Assembly (NCBI GenBank): GCA_023389575.1
Contig: JAEWEG010000072.1
Location: 1 to 53,449, forward strand
Direction: 5' to 3'
Source: Chloroflexota bacterium
GTDB lineage: Bacteria > Chloroflexota > Chloroflexia > Thermomicrobiales > UBA6265
DNA: 53,449 nucleotides
The first letter of the stretch is position 1. Each line of letters starts with the position of its first letter. Below the pieces are notes generated by a model. That model saw only the letters and a program-made list of their open reading frames with translations. It was not told the DNA's origin and made no database searches. Positions 24,286-31,702 of this stretch are shown here, in pieces. Made by a program: the position numbers and the translations under genes.

Positions 24286-25089
24286 GTGAGCGCCCAACAT
24301 CCGCCATCCGAACCTGATCTGGATCCAGGAGTCGTTCGCCTCCGGCAACGGCTCCGCGCGCTCCGTGGCCGATACCCTGGCCTGGCCGTCACCACCGAAC
24401 TGACCCACATCCACGACGAGCAGGTGGTCATCCGCGCGACGATCACCTTCTCCGATGGCGGCTCCATCACCGCCTACGCCGCCGAACCCACCGACGCCGG
24501 ATTGCTCGACACCGCCATCGAACTGGCCGAACAACGCGCGCTGGCCCGCGCCCTCGACCTGCTTGGCGTTGGCGATACATCCAGCCTCACCCGGCGCGAA
24601 TCCGCCCAGTCCGACATCCCCGCCGCGCGAGAGGCGGCTCCACCGACCGAGCCGCTGCCTGCCCGCCCGGAATCGCCACGTTTCCCCACGGAATCACCAG
24701 CCCGCCCGGACGAGGACAGCACGCCGCCGATCGTCGAAGCGCTCCGCCGCGGCACCGTTCGCCGCCAGCAACCGGTCGAACCCGAGCCGGAACCGGCCCC
24801 TGTCCGGACCGAACCCGAACACCCGGAACCCGCTCGACCCGAGTCCACGCGCCAGGAACCGCCACGGCGGGAGACACCTCGCCCCGAGCCACAGGTAGCC
24901 TCCGCGCCCGAGGCCACCGACTCCGAACCGGACATGGCCGACTACAACTGGACCCACTTCTGGCGATGGGCCCGCGCCAACGACCTTTCCACCAAGGGAC
25001 AGGTCGAACAGCGCATCAATCGCCCGATCGACGGCCTCACCCCACTGGAAGTCCGCCAGCTGCTTCACGACGCCGGCATCCCACTGTAG
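24286..25089 (+). CDS. Unknown protein with ssDNA-annealing-like N-domain and C-terminal helical module
   Basis: A 267-residue protein I cannot name. Residues 1-100 contain a beta-rich part (LAVTTELTHIHDEQVVIRAT) ending in AIELAEQRALARALDLLGVG, a helix that resembles the AETRAIGRAL helix of phage Rad52/ERF-type annealing proteins. A linker of about 110 residues is rich in Pro, Glu and Arg. The last 45 residues (WTHFWRWARANDLSTKGQVE to GLTPLEVRQLLHDAGIPL) look like a compact helical domain. The GTG start has AGGGGG upstream and a TATAAT promoter. No recombination or phage genes are nearby. The DNA-annealing link is only resemblance by eye. Confidence 0.5.
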   Translation: MSAQHPPSEPDLDPGVVRLRQRLRALRGRYPGLAVTTELTHIHDEQVVIRATITFSDGGSITAYAAEPTDAGLLDTAIELAEQRALARALDLLGVGDTSSLTRRESAQSDIPAAREAAPPTEPLPARPESPRFPTESPARPDEDSTPPIVEALRRGTVRRQQPVEPEPEPAPVRTEPEHPEPARPESTRQEPPRRETPRPEPQVASAPEATDSEPDMADYNWTHFWRWARANDLSTKGQVEQRINRPIDGLTPLEVRQLLHDAGIPL

Positions 25090-25447
25090 GCCACGCTCCG
25101 CTTCGCCAACTCGTGGTTAAGCTGGCCTGACGACCGCCCGTCTGGATTCGACGGGTGATTTCCCCGCGCCGCCACCCCACGCTGCTTCGTGCAAGCCTCG
25201 TACGGCCACCCCTATCGGAACGATTGCACTGTTCGTACACGAATAGCGTGACAGCCGCCAGCCAAATCGTGGCGCCGGCCTAACCATTTCCGTGACTATC
25301 GCGACCGTACACTTAACAAACACTCATCCTATTCCGCCATCTCCCTATGGTGGAGTTGTCTCACGACGCATTTCCCGAACAGAACGGTGCCCAATTGGCA
25401 CTGAACGTACTCTTGTTGAAGTTGCAGCCCCACGCTAGTCTTAATCT
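25090..25447. promoter_or_regulatory. Gene-free region with promoter and operator-like palindrome
   Basis: No gene seen. A 6-bp-stem hairpin at 25137-25155 may end the preceding transcript. The region is more AT-rich than its surroundings. GTGCC-CAATT-GGCAC (25387-25401) is an inverted repeat just upstream of a promoter with TTGTTG (25413-25418), a 17-bp spacer and TAGTCT (25436-25441), placed to start transcription near 25448 ahead of the surface-protein leader. Confidence 0.45.
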
Positions 25448-25643
25448 CAGTGCTGAAAACCGGTCAACCCCGCGTTGAACCCGCCCGGCGTCAGCCAGGA
25501 CATCTCACCCGCGAGATGTCCGCCTCCAGCCACCCGCAGGCTGGTACGACCGCTAACCGGTCCAGCCTCGCGGGGTTGGATCGGTTAGCCAGGTCGGCGG
25601 CCGGAGTCCTCGTCAAACACTCGCCCGGGGAGAGAGTGTCGCA
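25448..25643 (+). ncRNA. Structured 5' leader RNA with CCCGC-loop hairpins
   Basis: About 196 nt between a putative promoter and the surface-protein ATG form at least five stem-loops. P0 (25462-25481) has loop CCCGC. P1 (25498-25521) has a 9-bp perfect stem and loop ACCCGC. P2 (25526-25544) has loop ACCCGCA. P3 (25552-25589) has a 16-bp stem with two G-U pairs that work only in plus-strand RNA, and loop TCGCGG followed by GGG. P4 (25617-25639) has a 6-bp stem whose loop and 3' arm hold the GGGGAGA ribosome-binding site. Three loops thus show the same CCCGC, complementary to GCGGG at the top of P3. I recognise no known riboswitch class. Confidence 0.6.
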
Positions 25644-26798
25644 ATGACTTCACACCGCACAATTGGCGCGACTACCGCCAATGCGCACTCACAACGAAAA
25701 CGAACCCGTGGCGGCCGTCTCATCGTGCTAGCCGCCCTGTCACTCCTGCTCAACCTCGTCGCTGGCGGCACCGCCTTCGCCCAGGACGAGGGCACGCCCG
25801 CGCCGACGCCCGATGCCGACGCGAATCGGCTTGAGCTTGAGTTCGAGGAACTGAACGACTCAGGGCTCTCGGGCACGGCCACCCTCTACGAAGCAGGCGA
25901 CCAAACCATCGTCGAACTCGAACTCGAAGGGACCGGCGACGAGCATCCCGCTCACATCCATGAAGGCACCTGCGACGATATCCAGCCGGAATCGGCCTAC
26001 AGCCTCGAAAACGTCGGCCGCGAAGGCACCAGCGTTTCCCTGGTGGATGTCTCCCTCTCCGAACTGCTCGAAGACGACTTCGTGATCGACCTGCACCTCG
26101 CCCCGAACCAGCTTGGCCTGCTCATCGCCTGCGCCGAAATCGATGGCACCCCAGTCAACGCCGAAGGCACGCCGGTCGATATCGGCGGTCCAACCGAGCC
26201 GACAGAGGAACCAACCGAGGAAGCAACGGAAGAGCCGACAGAGGTAGCCACCGAACAGCCGACCGAGGAAGCGACATCGGAACCGACGACCGAGGAAGCG
26301 ACATCGGAACCGACGACCGAGGAAGCGACATCGGAACCGACGACCGAGCCGACCGAGGCCGCCACGGAAGAAGCAACCCAGGAACCCACCGAGGAGCCGT
26401 CGCCCACACCCACGCCCACCGAAGATCCCGGTGACGGCACCGGCGGAAACACCACCGAGATCACCCCAGCCGGCGACGGCACCGATGGCGGCAAGGGCAT
26501 TCCGCTCACGCCAACGCCTTCGCCAGTCGCGGTCGGTGGCGGCACCACCGACTCGGGTGACGGCACCTCGGGCGACAAGCTCGGCGCGGGAAGCGGCAAG
26601 GGCGTACCCGTCACCACCACATCCAGCCTTCCCGCGTCCACCGGCTCCGGCGACAGCCTGCTTCTTCCGACCACGCCCATGGGCGCGGCGGCCTGGGCCA
26701 CCGCTTCCTTCTCGCTCATCCTCTTCGGCAGCGGCCTCCATATCCGCCGCGCCGTTCGCAAACAGGCAACAGGCCGCTGGCCAAGAATCGGCCTGTAA
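25644..26798 (+). CDS. Secreted cell-surface protein with Thr/Glu-rich stalk and LPxTG-like anchor
   Basis: Secreted protein of 384 residues. A basic N-terminus and signal peptide (LIVLAALSLLLNLVAGGTAF, cleavage near AFA-Q) lead to a globular domain, about 50-165, with HPAHIHEGTC and LGLLIACAEIDG, resembling CHRD or Cu/Zn-superoxide-dismutase-like beta-sandwiches. A roughly 150-residue stalk of PTEE and TEEATSEPT repeats and Gly/Thr follows. The C-terminus has LPASTGSG, a hydrophobic helix and HIRRAVRKQ, a sortase-type sorting-signal layout although LPASTG is not a canonical LPxTG. A long structured leader precedes the gene and a terminator follows it. It is probably cell-envelope-anchored; function unknown. 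Confidence 0.75.
   Translation: MTSHRTIGATTANAHSQRKRTRGGRLIVLAALSLLLNLVAGGTAFAQDEGTPAPTPDADANRLELEFEELNDSGLSGTATLYEAGDQTIVELELEGTGDEHPAHIHEGTCDDIQPESAYSLENVGREGTSVSLVDVSLSELLEDDFVIDLHLAPNQLGLLIACAEIDGTPVNAEGTPVDIGGPTEPTEEPTEEATEEPTEVATEQPTEEATSEPTTEEATSEPTTEEATSEPTTEPTEAATEEATQEPTEEPSPTPTPTEDPGDGTGGNTTEITPAGDGTDGGKGIPLTPTPSPVAVGGGTTDSGDGTSGDKLGAGSGKGVPVTTTSSLPASTGSGDSLLLPTTPMGAAAWATASFSLILFGSGLHIRRAVRKQATGRWPRIGL
26261..26341 (+). repeat. Three tandem copies of a 27-bp in-frame repeat
   Basis: Units start at 26261, 26288 and 26315 and are identical over 27 bp, encoding TEEATSEPT three times within the stalk of the surface protein. Exact identity at the DNA level suggests recent expansion or slippage, which could change the stalk length. 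Confidence 0.85.
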
Positions 26799-26825
26799 CA
26801 CCATTCGACAACACCAAGGGGGAAT

Positions 26826-26862
26826 CGAAAGGGGACGTGGACCAGGTTCACGTCCCCTTTCG
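26826..26862 (+). terminator. Rho-independent terminator of the surface-protein gene
   Basis: A perfect 14-bp stem (26826-26839 with 26849-26862) and a 9-nt loop begin 27 bp after the stop. The 3' arm ends CCCCTTTCG. Confidence 0.8.
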
Positions 26863-26962
26863 GCGTCCATTGCCATCCGCTACGGCTATGATTGAACGGA
26901 CACCCGCCGGGCAATACGTTCCGGCGAGGACCGGACCACCATTGAACCCGCCGGAGGAATGC

Positions 26963-27601
26963 ATGCTCCTGTTGTTGGTACGTCATGGCCAGTCGCTGGG
27001 GAATATCGAGGCCCGCATCCAGGGGGCCGACGATCCCCTCACCGATTTCGGCCGCGCCCAGGCCGCCGCCGCCGCCCGCGCCCTGTCCGAACGAGCCGAT
27101 GTCACCCATCTCTACGCCAGCCCGCTGGACCGCGCCATGGAAACCGCCGGCATCATTGGCCGTTCCGTGAACCTCGAGCCAACCCCCATCGCCGGGCTCG
27201 CCGAAATCAACGCCGGCCGCGCCGCTGGGCTCTTGTGGGAAGACTGGCGACTCCAGAACCCCGGGCTCGCCGAGATCATGGCCGACCCCGCCCGCGGCAT
27301 CATGGAGGGCTGGGAAGGCGGCGAGAACGGCCAGCAATTCGGCGATCGCGTCATCGCCGCCTATACGGAGATCGTCACCCGCCACGTTGGGTCCAACGAT
27401 GTCGTGGTCGCGGTGGGCCACGGTGGGTCGCTCGCCTGGATCGCCGCCAAGGCCCATGGCGATCCACTCGACGTCTGGCCCGGACGCCGCGCCGGCTTCC
27501 TCAACTGCTCCATCTCCGAACTCCACATCGACGATACGGGACATGGCGTTCCCGGCGCCTGGAACCAGGTCGACCACCTCGCGGACCTTTCCCGGACCTG
27601 A
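26963..27601 (+). CDS. Histidine phosphatase family protein (phosphoglycerate-mutase-like)
   Basis: A 212-residue branch-1 histidine phosphatase. The catalytic LLVRHGQSLGN lies at the very start, ASPLDRAMETA holds the second Arg, and VVVAVGHGGSLAW carries the second catalytic His. GGAGGA lies six bases before the ATG at 26963, so the short form is chosen. The substrate is open: family members act on phosphosugars, nucleotides or cobalamin precursors. It is followed by a metallophosphoesterase gene 66 bp downstream. Confidence 0.92.
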   Translation: MLLLLVRHGQSLGNIEARIQGADDPLTDFGRAQAAAAARALSERADVTHLYASPLDRAMETAGIIGRSVNLEPTPIAGLAEINAGRAAGLLWEDWRLQNPGLAEIMADPARGIMEGWEGGENGQQFGDRVIAAYTEIVTRHVGSNDVVVAVGHGGSLAWIAAKAHGDPLDVWPGRRAGFLNCSISELHIDDTGHGVPGAWNQVDHLADLSRT

Positions 27602-27667
27602 TCGGCGGGTGGTGTAACCTTTTCAAAGGGGATGGGCCCCATCGTTACCGCATCGGGAATTCGGACC

Positions 27668-28420
27668 ATGGAAGCGCCACACGACCAATCCAGCCAGTCA
27701 GGCCTGCCCGGACATACCGTCCGGATCCTCGCCGTTTCCGATGAAGTCGACCAGCGCATCTATTCCACCTCTCTCCGCGAACGCATGCGGGATGTCGACC
27801 TCATCATCGGCTGCGGCGATGTACCAGCCTCCTACCTCGAATTCCTCGTCGATTCGCTTAACCGTCCCGTCTACTACGTGCTCGGCAATCACGCCGAGGA
27901 GGTCACCCGCCTTGGCGAACGGGGCGTGCCGAAACTCCCCGAGGGCTGCATCGACCTCGGCGGCAAGGTCATGCGCGATCCCAGCTTCGGCCTCATCATG
28001 GCCGGTCTTCCCGGGTCGCCGCGGTACTCCGAGCACGAACCCGTCCAGTACACCGAGTTCCAGATGAACCTGATGATGTTCAAGATGCTCCCCAAACTCC
28101 TCTGGAATCGCATCCGTCACGGCCGCGCCCTCGACCTGCTGGTCACCCATTCGCCCCCACGCGATGTCAACGACCGGGAGGACTTCGCCCACCGGGGATT
28201 CGTGGCCATGCGCAAGTTCCTCATGCGCTTCGCCCCCGAATACCAGTTGCACGGCCACATCCATCTCTACGACCGTTCCATCCCAAACACCACCCGGTTC
28301 CACGACACCGAGGTCATCAACGTCTATCCGTACCAGCGGCTCGACCTCACCTTCAGCCATCTCGAACCACCCCCCGATCCCAACGCCTCCTCGTCCAGTG
28401 GTCAGGAGTCACGGCCATGA
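27668..28420 (+). CDS. Metallophosphoesterase (calcineurin-like)
   Basis: Metal-dependent phosphoesterase of about 250 residues. Signature steps: ILAVSDEVDQRIY (first metal site, with Asp-x-Asp replaced by Asp-Glu-x-Asp), LIIGCGDVP, YYVLGNHAEE, LLVTHSPP and LHGHIHLY. The start is uncertain: the ATG at 27668 has GGGA nine bases upstream, while an earlier ATG at 27632 directly abuts AAAGGGG. Its stop overlaps the next start (ATGA), so it is translationally coupled to the DUF4032-like gene. The first motif departs from the usual DxH, so the metal site may be altered. Confidence 0.85.
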   Translation: MEAPHDQSSQSGLPGHTVRILAVSDEVDQRIYSTSLRERMRDVDLIIGCGDVPASYLEFLVDSLNRPVYYVLGNHAEEVTRLGERGVPKLPEGCIDLGGKVMRDPSFGLIMAGLPGSPRYSEHEPVQYTEFQMNLMMFKMLPKLLWNRIRHGRALDLLVTHSPPRDVNDREDFAHRGFVAMRKFLMRFAPEYQLHGHIHLYDRSIPNTTRFHDTEVINVYPYQRLDLTFSHLEPPPDPNASSSSGQESRP

Positions 28421-29379
28421 TGGAAGATCGCGTTCGTTCCGATTTCGAGCGTGCCCGCCAGAAGGCGGCTATCCACGACCTCCTCGCGGCGGTCAATCGC
28501 CGCCCCAACGACCTGCTGCCGTTCCACGAATTCCGCCGCCGCCTCTCGCCCGAGGGCGAAAGCTATCGCGGCCACCAAACCGTGCCCGTCACCCAGATCG
28601 TCGGGAGCATGGACCGCTACGAGGACTTCGATCGCACGTTTCTGCCCCGCAAGAAGAACACCCGCGGGCGCTGGACCAATGTCGACCGCGCCTTCTACGA
28701 GGATGTGCGCCTGCCGCCGATCCAGCTGTACAAGGTTGGCGACATCTACTTCGTCAAGGATGGCAACCATCGCGTCTCGGTCGCCCGTGAGCGCGGCGTG
28801 GAGTTCATCGACGCCGAGGTCATCGAGGGGCATGTCCGCGTCCCGCTTTCACCCAACATGTCGGTCACCGAACTCCTGCTCCAGGCCGAGTACGCGGAAT
28901 TCCTCCGCAAAACCGATCTCGACCGCCTGCAGCCCGACCACGACCTGCGGCCCACCGCGCTCGGTCGCTACGATGTGATCTGGGACCACATTCGCGCCCA
29001 CCAGGATTGGCTCACCTCGATCTGGCACCGCGAAGCCACCGTTCACGAAGCGGTCAACGATTGGTACACCTTCATCTACCTGCCGATCATCCAGGTCGTG
29101 CGAGACCGCAACGTGCTCGAGGAGTTCCCCAACCTCACGGAAACCGATCTCTACCTGTGGGTCATGGACCATCGCGGCGCCCTTGGCGAGCGCGAGGGAC
29201 ATGACGTTGGCCCGGTCGAATCGGCGCAGGACTACGCCGAACTCATGACCCAGCCCCACAACGTCAGCGACCGGGTGCTGGGGTTCCTTGGCGTCGAAAG
29301 CCGCTCGCCCGACGCCGAGGAGGAAGTCAGGCGCCGTCGCCGGAAGTTCCGTCGCTGGCCGCGTGCCCGCGGTCGCTAA
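28417..29379 (+). CDS. ParB-like/DUF4032-type protein
   Basis: A 320-residue protein. Around 114-124 lies YFVKDGNHRVSVARERG, the ParB/sulfiredoxin-like nucleotide-binding motif. The second half contains the DUF4032-like signature NLTETDLYLWVMDHRGALGE. It ends in a very basic tail (RRRRRKFRRWPRARGR) that could bind nucleic acid. The start overlaps the stop of a metallophosphoesterase gene, and an EVE-domain gene follows 33 bp later, so the three form a cassette. DUF4032 proteins have no firm function; a regulatory or nucleotide-sensing role is possible. Confidence 0.7.
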   Translation: MMEDRVRSDFERARQKAAIHDLLAAVNRRPNDLLPFHEFRRRLSPEGESYRGHQTVPVTQIVGSMDRYEDFDRTFLPRKKNTRGRWTNVDRAFYEDVRLPPIQLYKVGDIYFVKDGNHRVSVARERGVEFIDAEVIEGHVRVPLSPNMSVTELLLQAEYAEFLRKTDLDRLQPDHDLRPTALGRYDVIWDHIRAHQDWLTSIWHREATVHEAVNDWYTFIYLPIIQVVRDRNVLEEFPNLTETDLYLWVMDHRGALGEREGHDVGPVESAQDYAELMTQPHNVSDRVLGFLGVESRSPDAEEEVRRRRRKFRRWPRARGR

Positions 29380-29412
29380 CCATCAATCGCCTGTCAGGAG
29401 ACCCATTCACGC

Positions 29413-29877
29413 ATGTCCGAATCATCACCCACCCACTGGATCGTCGTCAGCTCGGTCGATAACTGGCAACGCACGAAGGACCTTGGATTCACGATTCAAG
29501 GCCTGAAGAGCCGGCAGCGCAAGAAGGCCGAGCAGATGAAGCCCGGCGACCGGATCGTGGCCTATGTCACCGGCCTGAAGGCCTTCGCCGGGGTTCTGAC
29601 GATCACCTCGGAATATTTCGAGAGCGACGAGAAGATCTGGGAGAGCGGCAACAAGAAGCGCGCCGGTGAGGATTACCCGTTCCGCGTGCACATCGAGAAG
29701 GACCTGTGGCTGGAGGACGATGCGTTCGTCTCGGCCGAGCCGCTGGCCCGACAGATGGAATACGCGAGCAAGTGGCCCGCCGAGCACTGGACGCTCGCCT
29801 TCCAGGGCAACGTCCACCTGATCCCCCAGGGCGACTACGACCTCATCCGCGCCGCCCTCGAATCAGCCGCTTCCTGA
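29413..29877 (+). CDS. EVE-domain protein
   Basis: A 154-residue PUA-like fold protein. It opens with THWIVVSSVDNWQRTKDLGF, followed by MKPGDRIVAYVTGLKAFAGV and the later DYPFRVHIEKDLWLEDD and HWTLAFQGNVHLIPQGDYDL. EVE domains bind modified bases in DNA or RNA in several systems. The gene follows the DUF4032-like gene closely. No restriction or modification genes are in the window. Confidence 0.85.
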   Translation: MSESSPTHWIVVSSVDNWQRTKDLGFTIQGLKSRQRKKAEQMKPGDRIVAYVTGLKAFAGVLTITSEYFESDEKIWESGNKKRAGEDYPFRVHIEKDLWLEDDAFVSAEPLARQMEYASKWPAEHWTLAFQGNVHLIPQGDYDLIRAALESAAS

Positions 29878-29880
29878 CAG

Positions 29881-29925
29881 GTAGGGGACCTACAGACTCG
29901 CTGGCGCGGGCCGTAGGTCCCTACA
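29881..29925. repeat. Dispersed intergenic repeat, copy B (palindromic)
   Basis: Arms GTAGGGGACCTAC and GTAGGTCCCTAC are inverted copies flanking AGACTCGCTGGCGCGGGCC. The core matches copy A at 3204-3233. It lies right after the EVE gene, between convergent genes, and may work as a terminator. Confidence 0.65.
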
Positions 29926-29946
29926 ATCCGCCTGTGTTGGTCGGAG

Positions 29947-30483
29947 TCACACCAGGCCAAGCCGCTCGGCGATCTCCACCGCCGCCTCGTCCGGCCCTCG
30001 TTCCCCCACCTCGATCACCAGATCTCCCACACCAGCCCGCTCCATGATCCCCTGCAACTCCGGAGCGCGGTTCCGATGCCATTCCAGCGATTCCCCGCTT
30101 TCACGGCCCGCCAGCCGGTGGTGAATCAGATTCATCGGCACATTCAGACGCGCCACCGTGACCGTCGAGCCCGGCATCAACTCCTTGTACAGCGCCACCT
30201 GGGCCGGATCCTCCACCACATCAGCCAGGATCACCGCCCGCGCCCCCGCCTCGACGAGGTTCGGCCAGATCGAGGCCAGGTTGCGGAAGCCCAGCCCTGA
30301 GCTGAACCGGTCTCCCTGCACCGCCGGATGCAGCCACCGCAGGGCGTCCATGTCCACCATCGCGTTGCGCACCCCGCGTTCGGCCAGCACCTCGCATAGC
30401 GCCTGCGCCACGGTTGTCTTGCCGGCGCCGGTCGGCCCGGTCACGACCACGGCGGGAATGTCACGTTCTCGCCTGGATTCCAC
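29947..30483 (-). CDS. P-loop kinase-like ATPase
   Basis: A 178-residue protein with Walker A GPTGAGKT at 16-23 and a general adenylate-kinase/APS-kinase-like layout: VDMDALRW follows the first helix and a LADVVEDP strand comes later. It looks like a small-molecule kinase, but the substrate residues do not point to a named enzyme. The gene is convergent with the EVE gene and divergent from the sucrase/ferredoxin-like gene. No signal peptide. Confidence 0.75.
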   Translation of the reverse strand: MESRRERDIPAVVVTGPTGAGKTTVAQALCEVLAERGVRNAMVDMDALRWLHPAVQGDRFSSGLGFRNLASIWPNLVEAGARAVILADVVEDPAQVALYKELMPGSTVTVARLNVPMNLIHHRLAGRESGESLEWHRNRAPELQGIMERAGVGDLVIEVGERGPDEAAVEIAERLGLV

Positions 30484-30589
30484 GCTCGATTCCTTCCTGT
30501 CGGGTCAATATCCGATACAATTGGTCGGACATGATCGCTTCACGGGTCATGACCGTGTTCCCGCCACCCAGTTTCGTCACGGAGTATCC

Positions 30590-31636
30590 ATGGCCACCCA
30601 GGCGCCCCAGCAACCAAAGGTCCAGTTCTGCTCGGTCATCTCCGCCGAAAGCGGCGAAAGCACCTTCGGGTCAGCCTGGCATACGAAGCGCTATATCCTG
30701 GTCGAAATTCCCCTGCCTTGGAAATACAGCGTGCTCGAAAGCCCGAATGTCCCCGCTGGACTGCATGACCAGGTCAACGAACTCTACGCCCAGGGGATCT
30801 ATCCGGCCTTGATCGGGTTCGACTCCGACGACGCCTGGTCGGTGGAAGGCCACACCCGCGTCATCGACTACCATCTCCCACATTCTGGCCCGATTACAGG
30901 GTACGAGCAGCGCGAATACCTCTTCCCCACCGATCGCCTGGCGGAACTCGCTGGTCCGTTTCTGCGCGACGAGCATGGCGCGTCGCTCGATGCGTACCTG
31001 GTCGACCCCGTTCCCGGCCAGCGAGACGTGTTCGTCTGCACCCACGGCGCCATCGATGCCTGCTGCGCCAAGTTCGGCTATCCGATTTACAAGGTTGCCC
31101 GCCTTATGGCCGACAACCCCGATCACAATCTCCGTGCCTGGCGCTGCACCCACTTTGGCGGCCACCGGTTCGCCCCCACCATGGTGGAACTGCCAGCCGG
31201 CCGCTACTGGGGCCATCTCGAAATCAGGGACCTCGGCCCCATCATTCGCCACGAAGCCAGCCTGGAGACCATCCGCGCGCGATACAGGGGTTGGGCGGCC
31301 CTCCCCTATGGAGCGGCCCAGGTCGCCGAATGCGAACTCTTCGCCCGCGCCGGCTGGGACTGGACCAACGCCGCGATCACACCTGGCGAGGCGCCGCCGT
31401 TCGACTGGGACGCCCCCATCGCCGGGCCGCAGGTCATGTCCTTCGAGGTCGCCCACGAGAGCCTCGGCGTTGAGGGTTCCATCGAGGTCACCGTCACGCC
31501 CAACGGCAGCATTCGCACCACTGGCAGATCTGGAACGGAGATCGACTGGATGGACGCCCAGCAGTTCACCTGCGACGTGCGCGCCGAAGGCACCGCCGGC
31601 GCCTTGCTCCAACCGGAAGCCACGCCGGCGCGCTGA
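30590..31636 (+). CDS. Sucrase/ferredoxin-like (Apd1-type [2Fe-2S]) protein
   Basis: A 348-residue protein of the Suc_Fer-like/Apd1 family, thioredoxin-fold proteins that bind an iron-sulfur cluster with His ligands. The ligand region is visible: Cys150 in FVCTHGAIDACCAKFG (Cys158, Cys159) and Cys186 with His188 and His192 in WRCTHFGGHRFAP. The C-terminal half (after about 215) has an additional domain with MSFEVAHESLGVEGSIEVTV. GGAG sits seven bases before the ATG at 30590. A role in redox or iron-sulfur handling is expected; yeast Apd1 relatives affect redox-drug resistance. Confidence 0.82.
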   Translation: MATQAPQQPKVQFCSVISAESGESTFGSAWHTKRYILVEIPLPWKYSVLESPNVPAGLHDQVNELYAQGIYPALIGFDSDDAWSVEGHTRVIDYHLPHSGPITGYEQREYLFPTDRLAELAGPFLRDEHGASLDAYLVDPVPGQRDVFVCTHGAIDACCAKFGYPIYKVARLMADNPDHNLRAWRCTHFGGHRFAPTMVELPAGRYWGHLEIRDLGPIIRHEASLETIRARYRGWAALPYGAAQVAECELFARAGWDWTNAAITPGEAPPFDWDAPIAGPQVMSFEVAHESLGVEGSIEVTVTPNGSIRTTGRSGTEIDWMDAQQFTCDVRAEGTAGALLQPEATPAR

Positions 31637-31651
31637 TCCACGGAACCCAAC

Positions 31652-31683
31652 AAAAAACGGGCTGGATCGCCATGATCCAGCCC
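31652..31683. terminator. Bidirectional terminator after the oxidase operon
   Basis: A perfect 10-bp stem (31659-31668 with 31674-31683), loop GCCAT. Read on the minus strand it is followed by GTTTTTTG, a good U-tract ending the cytochrome-oxidase operon; it also closes the plus-strand sucrase/ferredoxin-like gene. Confidence 0.85.
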
Positions 31684-31702
31684 ATTTCGTTGACGTCTCG
31701 TT

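Noticed and set aside
26261..26345. Tandem repeats considered as a CRISPR-like array
   Set aside because: The units are directly adjacent without spacers, are in frame, and encode TEEATSEPT inside a secreted protein.
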